Positions 9,647 through 18,476 of a DNA stretch of 64,000 nt are shown here, piece by piece; within the stretch, counting starts at the first letter, position 1, and each line of letters starts with the position of its first letter. Position numbers and translations under genes: made by a program. Origin of the DNA: Actinomycetes bacterium (lineage in GTDB: Bacteria > Actinomycetota > Actinomycetes > Actinomycetales > Microbacteriaceae); the NCBI GenBank assembly GCA_029777095.1, contig JAKOTS010000095.1, positions 35,715 through 99,714 on the forward strand, in the 5' to 3' direction. The notes beneath the pieces were generated by a model that was given only the letters and a program-made list of their open reading frames with translations, did no database searches and had not been told where the DNA came from.

Positions 9647-11070
9647 CCGAGCAGCCGGACCGCGCCCCGCGCCGGAACATCGCGAGTCGAGCTCGTCGTG
9701 CGTTCGCCGCGGGCGCGCTTGTGCTCGTGGTCGGTGCGAGCGGCGCGTTCACCGCCGCCGCGCCGGCTCTTGCGGTGCCCACAGCGGCGCCCGTCGTGGC
9801 GGCGACGACGAGTGCGGGGCCGCCGAAACCCGACGTCGCCCCCGGAAGCCCCGCGGCCCCCGCAGCGTCAGCCGCGCCGATCGACCCGATCAGGGCGGCC
9901 GAATACTGGCTCGACGGCAACGGAATCCGTGAAGCGTGGAAGACGACGCGCGGCAAGGGCGTGACCATCGCGGTCATCGATACGGGCATCGCGAAGGGCC
10001 CGGTCGAGTTTGAAGACGCCGTCGTTGGCGGCATCGATGTTTCGGGCGTCGGGTCACCTGATGGTCGCACGCCAGTCGGCGCGGTCGACGGTGCGCACGG
10101 CAGCTGGGTCGCGTCTCTCGCGGCATCGCGCGGGACGGGCGATGGCACCGGGATGATCGGCGTCGCGCCCCAGGCAAAACTGCTGTCGATCTCGGTCGGC
10201 TTCACCGCGAGCACCTCAAAGGTGCCGTTTTCGGAACAGGTTGCCACCGGCATCCGCTGGGCCGTTGATAATGGCGCCGACATCATCAACATGTCGTTCA
10301 CCACAAACACGCTCGACTGGGACGAAAGCTGGGACGACGCGTTCATGTACGCGTTCGAACACGACGTCGTGGTGATCGTCGCCGCCGGCAACCGTGGCAG
10401 TGGCACGACGCGTGTGGGCGCCCCCGCAACGATTCCGGGTGTGCTCACCGTGGCGGGCGTCGATCCGTCGGGCAAGGCGAGTGTTGAGGCATCGACGCAG
10501 GGCATCGTGATGGGGGTGTCGGCACCGAGCGAAGACCTCCTCGGAGTTTCTCCCGACGGTCGCCTGGTGACGTGGAAGGGCACAAGCGGCGCCGCGCCGA
10601 TCGTCGCCGGCGTTGCGGCGCTCGTGCGGTCGGCGCATCCCGATCTCAACGCGGCCAACGTGATCAATCGCCTGATTCGCACGGCGACGCCCGCGGCGGG
10701 GGCAACATCGGTTCCCGATCCGTTGTATGGCTACGGGCTTGTGGATGCCGCAGCCGCCGTCAACGCGGTGGTGCCGGTCGTCGACCAAAACCCCATGGGC
10801 AGCCTTGGTGAGTGGATCACGCTCTACCGCCGGGCATCGGCAGACCCGATACCCGAGCCTTCGGTCGCACCCATCGAACTGCCGCCGCTCCCGGCCGCCG
10901 AGCCGCCCCGCGAGGCCGTTTCCCCGCTCTTTCCGACGTGGGAGACACTGAGATACGGCACACTTCCGCTCATCGCCCTCACTCTCCCTGCTATCCTTAT
11001 AGTGCTCGGCGTCAACGCAACCGTTCGACGTATCAGGCGCGAGCGCACCACGCGCGCGTCGAGCCATTGA
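9643..11070 (+). CDS. Membrane-anchored S8 (subtilisin-like) serine protease, mycosin-like
   Basis: A 475-residue type I membrane protein from the ATG overlapping the DUF501 stop. An N-terminal signal helix (about residues 20-45) is followed by an Ala/Pro-rich spacer and a subtilisin domain with the triad Asp113 (AVIDTG), His152 (GAHGSW) and Ser315 (GTSGAAP) and the oxyanion Asn in AAGNRGSG. A Pro/Glu-rich linker leads to a C-terminal transmembrane helix near residues 432-455 and a basic tail. This layout matches mycosins, but no ESX genes are near, so an envelope-processing role outside type VII secretion is more likely. Catalytic residues appear intact. Confidence 0.88.
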   Translation: MTEQPDRAPRRNIASRARRAFAAGALVLVVGASGAFTAAAPALAVPTAAPVVAATTSAGPPKPDVAPGSPAAPAASAAPIDPIRAAEYWLDGNGIREAWKTTRGKGVTIAVIDTGIAKGPVEFEDAVVGGIDVSGVGSPDGRTPVGAVDGAHGSWVASLAASRGTGDGTGMIGVAPQAKLLSISVGFTASTSKVPFSEQVATGIRWAVDNGADIINMSFTTNTLDWDESWDDAFMYAFEHDVVVIVAAGNRGSGTTRVGAPATIPGVLTVAGVDPSGKASVEASTQGIVMGVSAPSEDLLGVSPDGRLVTWKGTSGAAPIVAGVAALVRSAHPDLNAANVINRLIRTATPAAGATSVPDPLYGYGLVDAAAAVNAVVPVVDQNPMGSLGEWITLYRRASADPIPEPSVAPIELPPLPAAEPPREAVSPLFPTWETLRYGTLPLIALTLPAILIVLGVNATVRRIRRERTTRASSH

Positions 11071-11090
11071 ACCCGAGGAGACCACACGTC

Positions 11091-12548
11091 GTGTCTACTG
11101 CCAGCGTGCCCCGCATTCTGATCGTCGGTGGAGGGTACGCGGGTTTTTATACCGCGTGGAAGCTTGAGAAGCTCCTCCGTCGCGACGAAGCCGAGGTCAC
11201 GATTGTTGACCCGCTCTCGTACATGACCTACCAGCCGTTCCTCCCCGAGGTCGCTGCGGGCTCGATCGAGGCGCGTCACGCGGTGGTCGCACACCGTCGC
11301 CACCTGCACCACACCAACGTCATCACGGCGAAGATCACGGGCTTCAACCACGCGAAGAAGACCGCAACGGTCACACCGCTGTCGGGCGACTCGTGGGAGC
11401 TCGAGTACGACCACATCGTCGTCACGGCCGGCGCAGTGTCGCGCACGTTCCCGATCAAGGGCGTCGCCGACAACGCGATCGGTTTGAAGACCATCGAGGA
11501 GGCAGTCGCGATTCGTGACCGCCTCATCACCAACTTCGACCAGGCCTCGCTCCTACCTCCGGGCCCCGAGCGGGATCGCCTGCTGTCGGTCACGGTCATC
11601 GGTGGCGGCTTCGCCGGTATCGAGATCTTCGCCGAGCTGCGCTCGTTCGCCTCCGCGCTGCTGAAGAGCTACCCGAACATCTCATTCGAAGACACCCGGT
11701 TCGCGCTCGTCGAGGCGACGGGCCGCATCATGCCCGAGGTTTCGCTCAAGACCAGCGAGTGGGTGCTGAAGAACCTCGCCAAGCGGGGCGCCTTCGTGCA
11801 CCTCGACACGCAGCTCACCTCGGCCGTAGACGGCGTGGTCGAGCTTTCGACCGGCGAGAGCTTCGCCAGCGACCTCATCATCTGGACGGCGGGCGTCATG
11901 GCAAACCCGACCGTCGTGCGCGGCGGTGACCTGCCCGTCGATGAGCGTGGCCGCATCCGCACCCGCACCGACCTGCGTGTCGGGAGCGACGACGAGATCG
12001 TCGAGGGTGCATGGGCCGCCGGCGACATTTCGGCCGTGCCCGACGCATCCGGCGGCGGCGTGGGTGGCTATTGCGTCCCCAACGCCCAGCACGCGGTGCG
12101 CCAGGCCAAGCTGCTCGCGTCAAACCTCGTCGCCGTCCTGCGCGGCGAGACGCCCCGCGACTACTTCCACAAGAACATCGGTGCCGTCGCTGGCCTCGGT
12201 CTTGGCGTCGGCGTGTTCCAGTCGGGCAACCTGGCGATCAAGGGCTTCCTCGCCTGGGTTGCGCACCGCGGCTACCACGGCCTGGCAATGCCGTCGTGGG
12301 AGCGCAAGTGGCGCGTCATCTGGGGCTGGTGGAACAACCTTTGGCTCGACCGCGACATCGTCACGCTCACCGCGGTGCAGCACCCGCGGTACGTGTTCGA
12401 AGAGTTCGCGGCACGTCCGCGCCCGACGAACGCAACCGGCACGATTGCGGCGATTGAGCCCGCGAAGGCTGCCGCTGCAAAGGCGGCGGCAGCCAAGACG
12501 CCGGCAGCTAAGAAGGCTCCCGCGGTGAAGGCACCGACGAAGGCGTAG
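11091..12548 (+). CDS. Type II NADH dehydrogenase (NDH-2), NAD(P)/FAD-dependent
   Basis: A 485-residue flavoprotein from the GTG at 11091, with GAGGAG about 11 bases before it; the open frame extends upstream but only through the protease gene. The FAD dinucleotide fold ILIVGGGYAGFYTAWKL is N-terminal, the second fold VTVIGGGFAGIEI is central, and EGAWAAGDIS is the FAD-binding aspartate motif. NDH-2 oxidises NADH and reduces menaquinone at the inner membrane face without pumping protons; the amphipathic C-terminal region before residue 430 would anchor it. The last 35 residues are an Ala/Lys/Pro tail of the kind often seen at actinobacterial C-termini. Confidence 0.92.
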   Translation: MSTASVPRILIVGGGYAGFYTAWKLEKLLRRDEAEVTIVDPLSYMTYQPFLPEVAAGSIEARHAVVAHRRHLHHTNVITAKITGFNHAKKTATVTPLSGDSWELEYDHIVVTAGAVSRTFPIKGVADNAIGLKTIEEAVAIRDRLITNFDQASLLPPGPERDRLLSVTVIGGGFAGIEIFAELRSFASALLKSYPNISFEDTRFALVEATGRIMPEVSLKTSEWVLKNLAKRGAFVHLDTQLTSAVDGVVELSTGESFASDLIIWTAGVMANPTVVRGGDLPVDERGRIRTRTDLRVGSDDEIVEGAWAAGDISAVPDASGGGVGGYCVPNAQHAVRQAKLLASNLVAVLRGETPRDYFHKNIGAVAGLGLGVGVFQSGNLAIKGFLAWVAHRGYHGLAMPSWERKWRVIWGWWNNLWLDRDIVTLTAVQHPRYVFEEFAARPRPTNATGTIAAIEPAKAAAAKAAAAKTPAAKKAPAVKAPTKA

Positions 12549-12557
12549 GGGGCCAAC

Positions 12558-12630
12558 GCCCCCGTAGCCCAATGGCAGAGGCAGGCGACTTAAAATCGCT
12601 CCAGTGTGGGTTCGAGTCCCACCGGGGGTA
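12558..12630 (+). tRNA. tRNA with UAA anticodon (tRNA-Leu-like), short variable loop
   Basis: A 73-base cloverleaf: acceptor GCCCCCG pairs with CGGGGGT (one G-U), the D arm is GCC/GGC, the anticodon arm is GGCGA-CTTAAAA-TCGCT, the variable region is only CCAGT, the T arm is GTGGG-TTCGAGT-CCCAC, and the discriminator is A. The 34-36 triplet is TAA, which reads UUA (Leu). Bacterial leucine tRNAs are normally class II with a long variable arm, so the five-base variable loop is notable. CCA is not encoded. UUA is very rare in such GC-rich genomes. Confidence 0.85.
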
Positions 12631-12686
12631 CATCTGGGTACCGAGGAGTTTGCGGTGAGTACAGGCGCCGCTGTCGAAGAACGTCG

Positions 12687-12692
12687 TAGGCT
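12687..12692 (+). promoter_or_regulatory. -10 box for the aldolase-like gene
   Basis: TAGGCT ends six bases before the GTG at 12699, implying leaderless transcription and fixing this start. Confidence 0.5.
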
Positions 12693-12698
12693 TGCCGC

Positions 12699-13964
12699 GT
12701 GAGCACCGACGCTTCCTTTCTCGACCTGAACGCCCCCGTCGCGTCATCGTCTGTCTCCATGCCCTGGCGCGACCCCGCGTCGTACTGGGGCGGGATGACC
12801 CGCGCGATCGATGGGCACGACGGCGCGGTCGCCGCGATCAACCTTGCGGCGCTCCGCTACAACGCGCACGACCTCGTCGTGCGCGCCGCGGGCACGCCAA
12901 TTCGTGTTGCGAGCAAGTCGATCCGCATCCGCGCGGTTGCTGATGCCGTGCTCGCGTTGCCCGGATTTGCCGGGATTCTTGCCTTCACCCTGCCCGAGGC
13001 GCTGTGGCTGGCGAGCCACGGTCGCGGCGACATCGTGCTCGGCTATCCGAGCGTCGACTCACAGGCCCTGGCCGCCCTCGCGGCCGATCCCGAGGCAGCG
13101 GCGCGCATCACATTGATGGTCGATGACACGGCGCAGCTCGACGCGGTCGACGCCGTTGTTGCGCCCAGCGCGCGGCCGCGCATCCGGGTCGCAATCGATG
13201 CCGACGCCTCCTGGCGCGCCCCTGGTCTCGGGAACGTGGGTGTGCGTCGCTCACCCGTGCACACCCCGAGCGAAGTGGTGGCGCTGGCACAGAAGATTGC
13301 CGCCCGACCGGGCTTCACGCTCGTCGGGCTCATGATGTACGAGGCACAGATCGCTGGCCAGACCGATAACGTGCGCGGCGCCGCGGCCGAAAACGCGCTG
13401 ATGCGCTGGATGAAGCGCCGTTCGATCGCAGAGCTTGCTGATCGCCGTGGCGCGATCGTTGCGGGGGTGCGCGAGGTCGCACCGCTCGAGTTTGTGAACG
13501 CGGGTGGTACCGGCTCGATCGAATCGTCGGCGGCCGACGCGGCGGTGACCGAGGTGACGGCGGGCAGCGGCATCCTGGCGGGCCACCTCTTCGACAGTTA
13601 CGAGGCGTTCGACCTCGCACCCGCGGCAGCATTTTCGATGCAGGTGGTGCGAAAGCCCACCGACGGCATCGCGACAATTCTGGGTGGGGGATGGATCGCC
13701 TCCGGCCCGCCGGCGGCGTCACGTCAGCCGCTGCCCGTATGGCCGGCCGGCCTGCACACCCTTGGCCGGGAGGGCGCCGGCGAGGTGCAGACACCGCTGG
13801 AAGGCGACGCGGCGCGAGCGCTCCGCGTGGGCGATCGCGTGTGGCTGCGGCATTCGAAGAGCGGCGAGCTCTCCGAGCGGGTCAACGAGTTTCAGGTGGT
13901 TGACGGCGATCGTGTGGTGGCGACCCTGCCGACCTATCGCGGCGAAGGAAAGGCGTTCCTGTGA
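12699..13964 (+). CDS. Alanine racemase-fold amino acid deaminase/aldolase
   Basis: A 421-residue PLP-dependent protein with an alanine racemase N-terminal-type barrel (D-threonine aldolase/D-serine dehydratase-like branch). The PLP lysine is expected in PIRVASKSIR at about residue 73; VGLMMYEAQIAG and EFVNAGGTGSIESS are further cofactor and substrate loops. The C-terminal beta domain contains EVQTPLEGD and VGDRVWLRHSKSGELSERVNEF, as in metal-assisted D-amino-acid enzymes. The GTG start is fixed by the -10 box. It overlaps the D-arabinono-lactone oxidase gene by GTGA, a pairing I recall from other actinobacteria; the true substrate is unknown. Confidence 0.82.
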   Translation: MSTDASFLDLNAPVASSSVSMPWRDPASYWGGMTRAIDGHDGAVAAINLAALRYNAHDLVVRAAGTPIRVASKSIRIRAVADAVLALPGFAGILAFTLPEALWLASHGRGDIVLGYPSVDSQALAALAADPEAAARITLMVDDTAQLDAVDAVVAPSARPRIRVAIDADASWRAPGLGNVGVRRSPVHTPSEVVALAQKIAARPGFTLVGLMMYEAQIAGQTDNVRGAAAENALMRWMKRRSIAELADRRGAIVAGVREVAPLEFVNAGGTGSIESSAADAAVTEVTAGSGILAGHLFDSYEAFDLAPAAAFSMQVVRKPTDGIATILGGGWIASGPPAASRQPLPVWPAGLHTLGREGAGEVQTPLEGDAARALRVGDRVWLRHSKSGELSERVNEFQVVDGDRVVATLPTYRGEGKAFL

Positions 13965-15319
13965 CCAGGATCGGCGGTAAGTGGGAAAACTGGGGGCGCT
14001 CGGTGCGCGTTCGGCCGGTGCGTATCGAGCGGCCGAGCAGTGTCGAGGCGGTCCAGCGCGCCGTCGTGTCGGCGGCGCGGAGCAACCTGCGCGTGAAGGC
14101 CGTGGGCGCCGGCCACAGTTTCACCGGCATCGCCGTCGCACCCGACGTGCTGCTCGACCTGAGCGACCTCCACGGTGTGCTCGACGTTGACCGTGAGCGC
14201 ATGCGGGTGCGGCTGTTTGCCGGCACCCGGCTGCACCAGATCCCGGGGCTCCTGCGGCCCTACGGCCTGGCCATGCAAAACCTCGGTGACATCGATCGCC
14301 AGTCAATTACCGGCGCGACCTCCACCGGCACGCACGGCACGGGCGCAACGTTCGGCGGCATCTCGACGCAGATCGTCGGCGCGACGTTCGTCGATGCCGA
14401 GGGCGAGTTGCACAGCGTCGGCGACACGCTCGCTGGTGGCGATACCGGCGGCCCCGGCGCCGCCGGCCACGTGGAGAACCCCGACCTCTTGCCCGCACTC
14501 GCCCTCGGGCTCGGCGCGCTCGGCATCATCGTCGACATCACGATCCAGTGCGTGCCCGCCTTCATCTTGCACGCGCTCGAGTGCCCCGAACCGCTCGACG
14601 CCCTGCTGGCAGAGCTTCCCGCGCGCGCCGCGGCCGCCGATCACTTCGAGTTCTACTGGTTTCCGCACACCGACGTCGCGCTCACAAAAACCGACACGAG
14701 GCTTCCCGCTGACGCCCCGCGCGTGCCCCTCTCGCGGCTCGGCAAGTGGGTCGACGAAACACTGCTTGCCAACGGCGCGTACCGCGTGGTGTGCGCGGTC
14801 GGTGCCGTGATCCCCGCGCTCATCCCGTCGTTCGCACGCTTGGCCACCCGGGCCACCGGCAATCGTGAATACACCGATGTTTCGCATCGCGTGCTCACCC
14901 AGCGCCGCACGGTGCGCTTTCGCGAGATGGAGTACGCGCTCCCGGTCGAAAACGTGGTGCCAGCGTTCAATGAACTTCGCGCGCTCATCGCCGAGCGCGG
15001 CTGGCGCATCTCGTTTCCGGTCGAGGTGCGGTTCGCGGCATCCGATGATCTTTGGCTCTCAACCGCGCACGGACGCGAGTCGGCCTATATCGCCGTGCAC
15101 CGTTATCACCGCGAGAATCCGACCGAGTATTTTCACGCCGTCGAGCGCATCATGTTGGCGCACGGCGGGCGTCCGCACTGGGGCAAGATGCATACGTTGG
15201 ATGCCTCGCAGCTCGCCGAGCTGTATCCACGCTTCGCTGAGTTTGTCGCGCTGCGAGATCGCCTCGACCCGCATCGCCGATTCACCAACACGTATCTCGA
15301 CCGGGTGCTCGGGCCGTAA
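13961..15319 (+). CDS. D-arabinono-1,4-lactone oxidase family FAD oxidoreductase
   Basis: A 452-residue VAO/PCMH-type flavoenzyme. The FAD-binding half has VKAVGAGHSFTGIAVAPDV and the ATSTGTHGTGATFGG loop; the C-terminal ALO domain ends with PHWGKMHT and RFTNTYLDRVLG, typical of sugar-1,4-lactone oxidases. Family members oxidise aldonolactones using O2 or another acceptor. The usual His in the leading HxGxGHS motif is replaced (GAGHS only), so FAD may be held non-covalently. Start is GTG 13961, overlapping the upstream stop, giving tight coupling to the aldolase-like enzyme. Confidence 0.88.
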   Translation: MTRIGGKWENWGRSVRVRPVRIERPSSVEAVQRAVVSAARSNLRVKAVGAGHSFTGIAVAPDVLLDLSDLHGVLDVDRERMRVRLFAGTRLHQIPGLLRPYGLAMQNLGDIDRQSITGATSTGTHGTGATFGGISTQIVGATFVDAEGELHSVGDTLAGGDTGGPGAAGHVENPDLLPALALGLGALGIIVDITIQCVPAFILHALECPEPLDALLAELPARAAAADHFEFYWFPHTDVALTKTDTRLPADAPRVPLSRLGKWVDETLLANGAYRVVCAVGAVIPALIPSFARLATRATGNREYTDVSHRVLTQRRTVRFREMEYALPVENVVPAFNELRALIAERGWRISFPVEVRFAASDDLWLSTAHGRESAYIAVHRYHRENPTEYFHAVERIMLAHGGRPHWGKMHTLDASQLAELYPRFAEFVALRDRLDPHRRFTNTYLDRVLGP

Positions 15320-15470
15320 CGAGGCCGCCGTGAAGACGTCGCGAGGCCTCTGTGAAGACGCCGCGAAGGCGTCGCGCGAAGCCCCCTCGCGCCCGCAGCC
15401 GGGCCCCGAGAACCCCCGCGCGGTCGCTGTGAGTCGGCAGGGCGTCCAGGGTCGCCCCGGGGCGCGCGGC

Positions 15471-15476
15471 TACAAT
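15471..15476 (+). promoter_or_regulatory. -10 box upstream of lemA
   Basis: TACAAT lies 37 bases before the LemA start, followed by a leader with a GGCAGGAG ribosome site. The gap before it (15320-15470) contains imperfect repeats of GTGAAGACG-CGCGA but no gene. Confidence 0.5.
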
Positions 15477-15513
15477 GAAAAGACCGTCGTTTGAGTGTTG
15501 GCAGGAGAGCCGT

Positions 15514-16086
15514 ATGCCCTGGGAGTGGATCGTCCCCGCTGTGATCGTGGTCGCGCTTGTCGTGATCTTTGGCATCTACCTCTGGGCGACGTACAACTCG
15601 CTTGTGCAGTTGAACGTGCGCGTCGAAGAGGCGTGGAGCGACATCACGGTGCAGCTGAAGCGCCGCGCCGACCTCATTCCAAACCTCGTCGACACCGTCA
15701 AGGGCTACGCTGCCCACGAAAAGACGGTCTTCGAGAACGTGACTCGGGCACGCGCCGAGACGCTCGCGGCGCAAGGCCCGGTCGATTCCGGTGTCGCTGA
15801 GGGCCACATGCAGCAGGCCTTGAAGAGCCTGTTTGCGGTCTCGGAGGGCTACCCGCAGCTGCTCGCAAGCCAGAATTACCTCCACCTGCAGCAGCAGCTC
15901 GTCGACACCGAAGACAAAGTGCAGGCATCGCGACGCTTCTATAACGGTGGCGTGCGCGAGCTGAACACCAAGATCAAGAGCTTCCCGAACAACCTCTTCG
16001 CCCGCGGCCTCGGCTTCAACGAGCGCGAGTTCTTCGAGGTCGTTGGCGGCGCCGCAATCGCCGAACCGCCGCGGGTGCAGTTCTAG
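15514..16086 (+). CDS. LemA family membrane protein
   Basis: A 190-residue protein from the ATG at 15514; the open frame begins 13 codons earlier but overlaps the promoter, and GGAG lies before this ATG. One N-terminal transmembrane helix (about residues 5-27) is followed by the LemA helical bundle: YNSLVQLNVRVEEAWSDI, VQLKRRADLIPNLVDTVKGYA and the closing KSFPNNLFARGLGFNEREFF. LemA proteins expose a soluble helical domain at the membrane; their role is not settled. It is monocistronic; after the stop comes a short GCAA microsatellite. Confidence 0.93.
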   Translation: MPWEWIVPAVIVVALVVIFGIYLWATYNSLVQLNVRVEEAWSDITVQLKRRADLIPNLVDTVKGYAAHEKTVFENVTRARAETLAAQGPVDSGVAEGHMQQALKSLFAVSEGYPQLLASQNYLHLQQQLVDTEDKVQASRRFYNGGVRELNTKIKSFPNNLFARGLGFNEREFFEVVGGAAIAEPPRVQF

Positions 16087-16151
16087 CGAGCAAGCAAGCA
16101 AGCGAGCACCATCGTCGCCGTCGGCAATTGACGGGGTGGACGCGGCAGCGG

Positions 16152-17165
16152 TCACCACACTTCGAGCGTGAGCGCGTCGATCGTGAAGCCCACGCTGCCG
16201 CGCAGGGCCCATTCGCTGTCGCGATAGGTGAAGGATGCCGCGCCCCCGCCATCGTCCACGCCCACAGCCGTGGCAACCAGCGTGCCGCCCGTCGCCGCGA
16301 ATCCGCTGCCATCCGGCGCGAGTGCGAGCGTGGGGGCCTTGTCGATCCGGAACGTCAGCCGCGTGAGCGATGCGAGATCGGCCGCCCACGGCACGCGGAT
16401 GCCGCAGTCCAGGGGCACCGCCGTCGCCGGCGCGGTGCACGCGGCGAGGTACGTGGCGAGCTGTGCATCGGCGGCTGTCAGCGCGGCGGCGCCAAGGGTC
16501 GGCTGCAGCGCGACATTCAGCGATTCCGCCCCCGTCGCAACAACCTCCTGGGCGCCTTCGAGCAGCCCCGCAGGGGCGGCCGTGACCTCATAGACGCCGG
16601 GGAGGAGCGCCACGGTCGCCGCGTGGGTGGCGGCTTTGGTTTCGGTCTCGGTCCCGGTCCCGGCAGCGGTGGCGGCGTCGGCGCCAGCAGCAGCAGCGTC
16701 GTCGAACGGCACCGCAACGTCACCAATCTCGATGCCCGCACCCATCGTGCTCGTCGCGCGGAGCGTGGTGGCAGGCGCGTCGGTGACGAGCCACGCGCCC
16801 GAGCGATTCGAGAGCGTCATGGTGACGCTGTGTTGCGTGGCGGCGAGGGTGAATGTGGCGGTGGCCGTGGCATCCGTGCCCGCTTCGGTGATCGTTTCTA
16901 CGCGTGCCGCAGAGATCCACTCGGTCGCGTCGTCGAGGGCGCCGAACTCGACAGCGGTCTCACCCGCAGCCTGCGGCGCGCTGAGAGCGGATGCCGCGAC
17001 CCCATCGCCCCGCTCGAGCGCCGCCAGGTACGCGCCCGCCGTCTCGGCCGCACCGCTCGGCCGCGAGATGAACGACCAGGCGACGAACCCGCCGACGATG
17101 GCGACGATCGCGACAACGGCCGCGGCGACGATGGCGGAGGTCCGGCGCTGCGGCTTGCGCGTCAT
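16152..17165 (-). CDS. Hypothetical secreted or membrane-anchored protein
   Basis: A 337-residue protein that I do not recognise. From the ATG at 17165 it has a basic cytoplasmic start (MTRKPQRRTS), one transmembrane helix at about residues 10-32, then an extracytoplasmic Ala/Thr/Gly-rich region with several repeats of a roughly 90-residue beta-rich pattern (ATATFTLAATQHSVTM; VALLPGVYEVTAAP). A low-complexity stretch of Ala, Gly and Thr lies near residue 160. Two Cys residues near residues 250-260 could form a disulfide. It follows the AlkX-like gene with a one-base TGATG overlap, so both share a transcript. Confidence 0.6.
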   Translation of the reverse strand: MTRKPQRRTSAIVAAAVVAIVAIVGGFVAWSFISRPSGAAETAGAYLAALERGDGVAASALSAPQAAGETAVEFGALDDATEWISAARVETITEAGTDATATATFTLAATQHSVTMTLSNRSGAWLVTDAPATTLRATSTMGAGIEIGDVAVPFDDAAAAGADAATAAGTGTETETKAATHAATVALLPGVYEVTAAPAGLLEGAQEVVATGAESLNVALQPTLGAAALTAADAQLATYLAACTAPATAVPLDCGIRVPWAADLASLTRLTFRIDKAPTLALAPDGSGFAATGGTLVATAVGVDDGGGAASFTYRDSEWALRGSVGFTIDALTLEVW

Positions 17166-18406
17166 CAGGCGCGTCCGTCGTGGCGGGTGGCGCGCTGCAT
17201 TTCGCGAGCGAGGTCGTCGACGGCGCTGCCGCGCGAGCCGATCGACACGTGCTCGAGCCCGCGCCACGTGGCGGCCTCGTCGAGCACGGCGCCGAGACGA
17301 GTCGCGGCGCCGGCGGGGGCATCCGGCTCCTCCCACCACGCCGACTGCACGAGCAGCGTCGAACGCTGCCGGTCGGCCTTGAGATCGACCCGGCCCACGA
17401 GACGATCATCCTGCAAGACCGGCAGCGAGTAGTAGCCGAACTGGCGCTTGTGCTCGGGGGTGTAGATCTCGATTCGGTAGTGAAAGTCGAAGAGGCGCTC
17501 GGCGCGTTCGCGAAACCACACCACCGGATCGAACGGCGTCAAGATTGTGGATGCGCGCACGGCGCGGGGGAGCACAGCGTCGCGGTGTAGCCAAGCGGGC
17601 AGCGCGCGGCCGTTTTTCTCCCACCCGTCGACGAACACCGGCAGGAGCTCGCCCGCGTCGACGAGTTCGCCGATCGCGGCGGCGACGCCGGGCCGGTCTC
17701 GCAGGCGGTAGTAGTCGGCGAAGTCGGCCGCCGTGCCCACGCCGTAGGCCGTGGCGGCGCGCCGGATCAGCTCGCGGATCGCGTCGTCGCGCGAGACTGG
17801 GCGTGCCAAGACATCGGCGGGAATGACCTGTTCGGCAAGCGCGTAGCGGCGCTCGAATCCGCGCCGTTCGATGACGGCAACCTCGCCGAAGAGCCAGAGG
17901 TACTCGAGTGATTTCTTGACGACGTTCCAGTCCCACCAGGGACCTCGCGGCCCCGAGGTGGCGTCGTGTTCGATCTCTGCCGGGCGGAGGGGTCCGCGGG
18001 CCGCGAGCTCTGCTCGTACCCAGTCAACCGTGGCCGCGTTTTGAAGAAACCAGCCCTCGGGGTTGCTCCCGTATTTGGCGCGGTTGTCGTCCATTCTGAA
18101 TCGAAAGAGCGCCCAGTCGGCCGTCGGAATGAATGTCGCCATGTGTGCCCAGTACTCGACGTACGGACCGTCGGGCTCGAAGAAGAGGGTGTCGAGCGCG
18201 CCGATGTCGTAGGGGCCGAGCCGCGAGAAGAACGGCATGTAGTGGCTGCGCGCGAACACGTTGACCGAGTCGATTTGGGTGACGCCCATGCGCCCGATCG
18301 TGTCGTGCAGGTGCCGGCTGGTGGGTGTGCCGGGGCGTGGGCGGGCAAAGCCCTGCGCGGCCAGGGCAATGCGGCGGGCTTCTTGCCCGCTGAGCGAGGA
18401 CTTCAT
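17165..18406 (-). CDS. YcaQ/AlkX-like winged-helix DNA glycosylase
   Basis: A 413-residue member of the HTH_42 (YcaQ/AlkZ) family. Known members unhook DNA interstrand crosslinks or excise bulky N7-alkylated purines. The N-terminal RRIALAAQGF and the catalytic Q-phi-D triplet at residues 44-46 (TQIDSVNVFARSHY) match the AlkX branch rather than the QxQ of AlkZ. YVEYWAHMATFIP, the LTPFDPVVWFRERAERLFDF segment and EIYTPEHKRQFGYYSLPVL are further family signatures. Start ATG 18406 has TAGGCT seven bases upstream on the minus strand. It is co-transcribed with the hypothetical membrane protein below it. Confidence 0.85.
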   Translation of the reverse strand: MKSSLSGQEARRIALAAQGFARPRPGTPTSRHLHDTIGRMGVTQIDSVNVFARSHYMPFFSRLGPYDIGALDTLFFEPDGPYVEYWAHMATFIPTADWALFRFRMDDNRAKYGSNPEGWFLQNAATVDWVRAELAARGPLRPAEIEHDATSGPRGPWWDWNVVKKSLEYLWLFGEVAVIERRGFERRYALAEQVIPADVLARPVSRDDAIRELIRRAATAYGVGTAADFADYYRLRDRPGVAAAIGELVDAGELLPVFVDGWEKNGRALPAWLHRDAVLPRAVRASTILTPFDPVVWFRERAERLFDFHYRIEIYTPEHKRQFGYYSLPVLQDDRLVGRVDLKADRQRSTLLVQSAWWEEPDAPAGAATRLGAVLDEAATWRGLEHVSIGSRGSAVDDLAREMQRATRHDGRA

Positions 18407-18464
18407 CGGCGCCAGCCTAGCCGTGCCGCCCGCGCGGCCGGGATGTGGTTTGGCGCTCGACGTT

Positions 18465-18470
18465 TAGACT
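18465..18470 (+). promoter_or_regulatory. -10 box for the AI-2E family gene
   Basis: TAGACT ends six bases before the ATG at 18477, indicating a leaderless mRNA. It faces the oppositely oriented TAGGCT box of the AlkX-like gene at 18414-18419. Confidence 0.55.
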
Positions 18471-18476
18471 GGGCGA

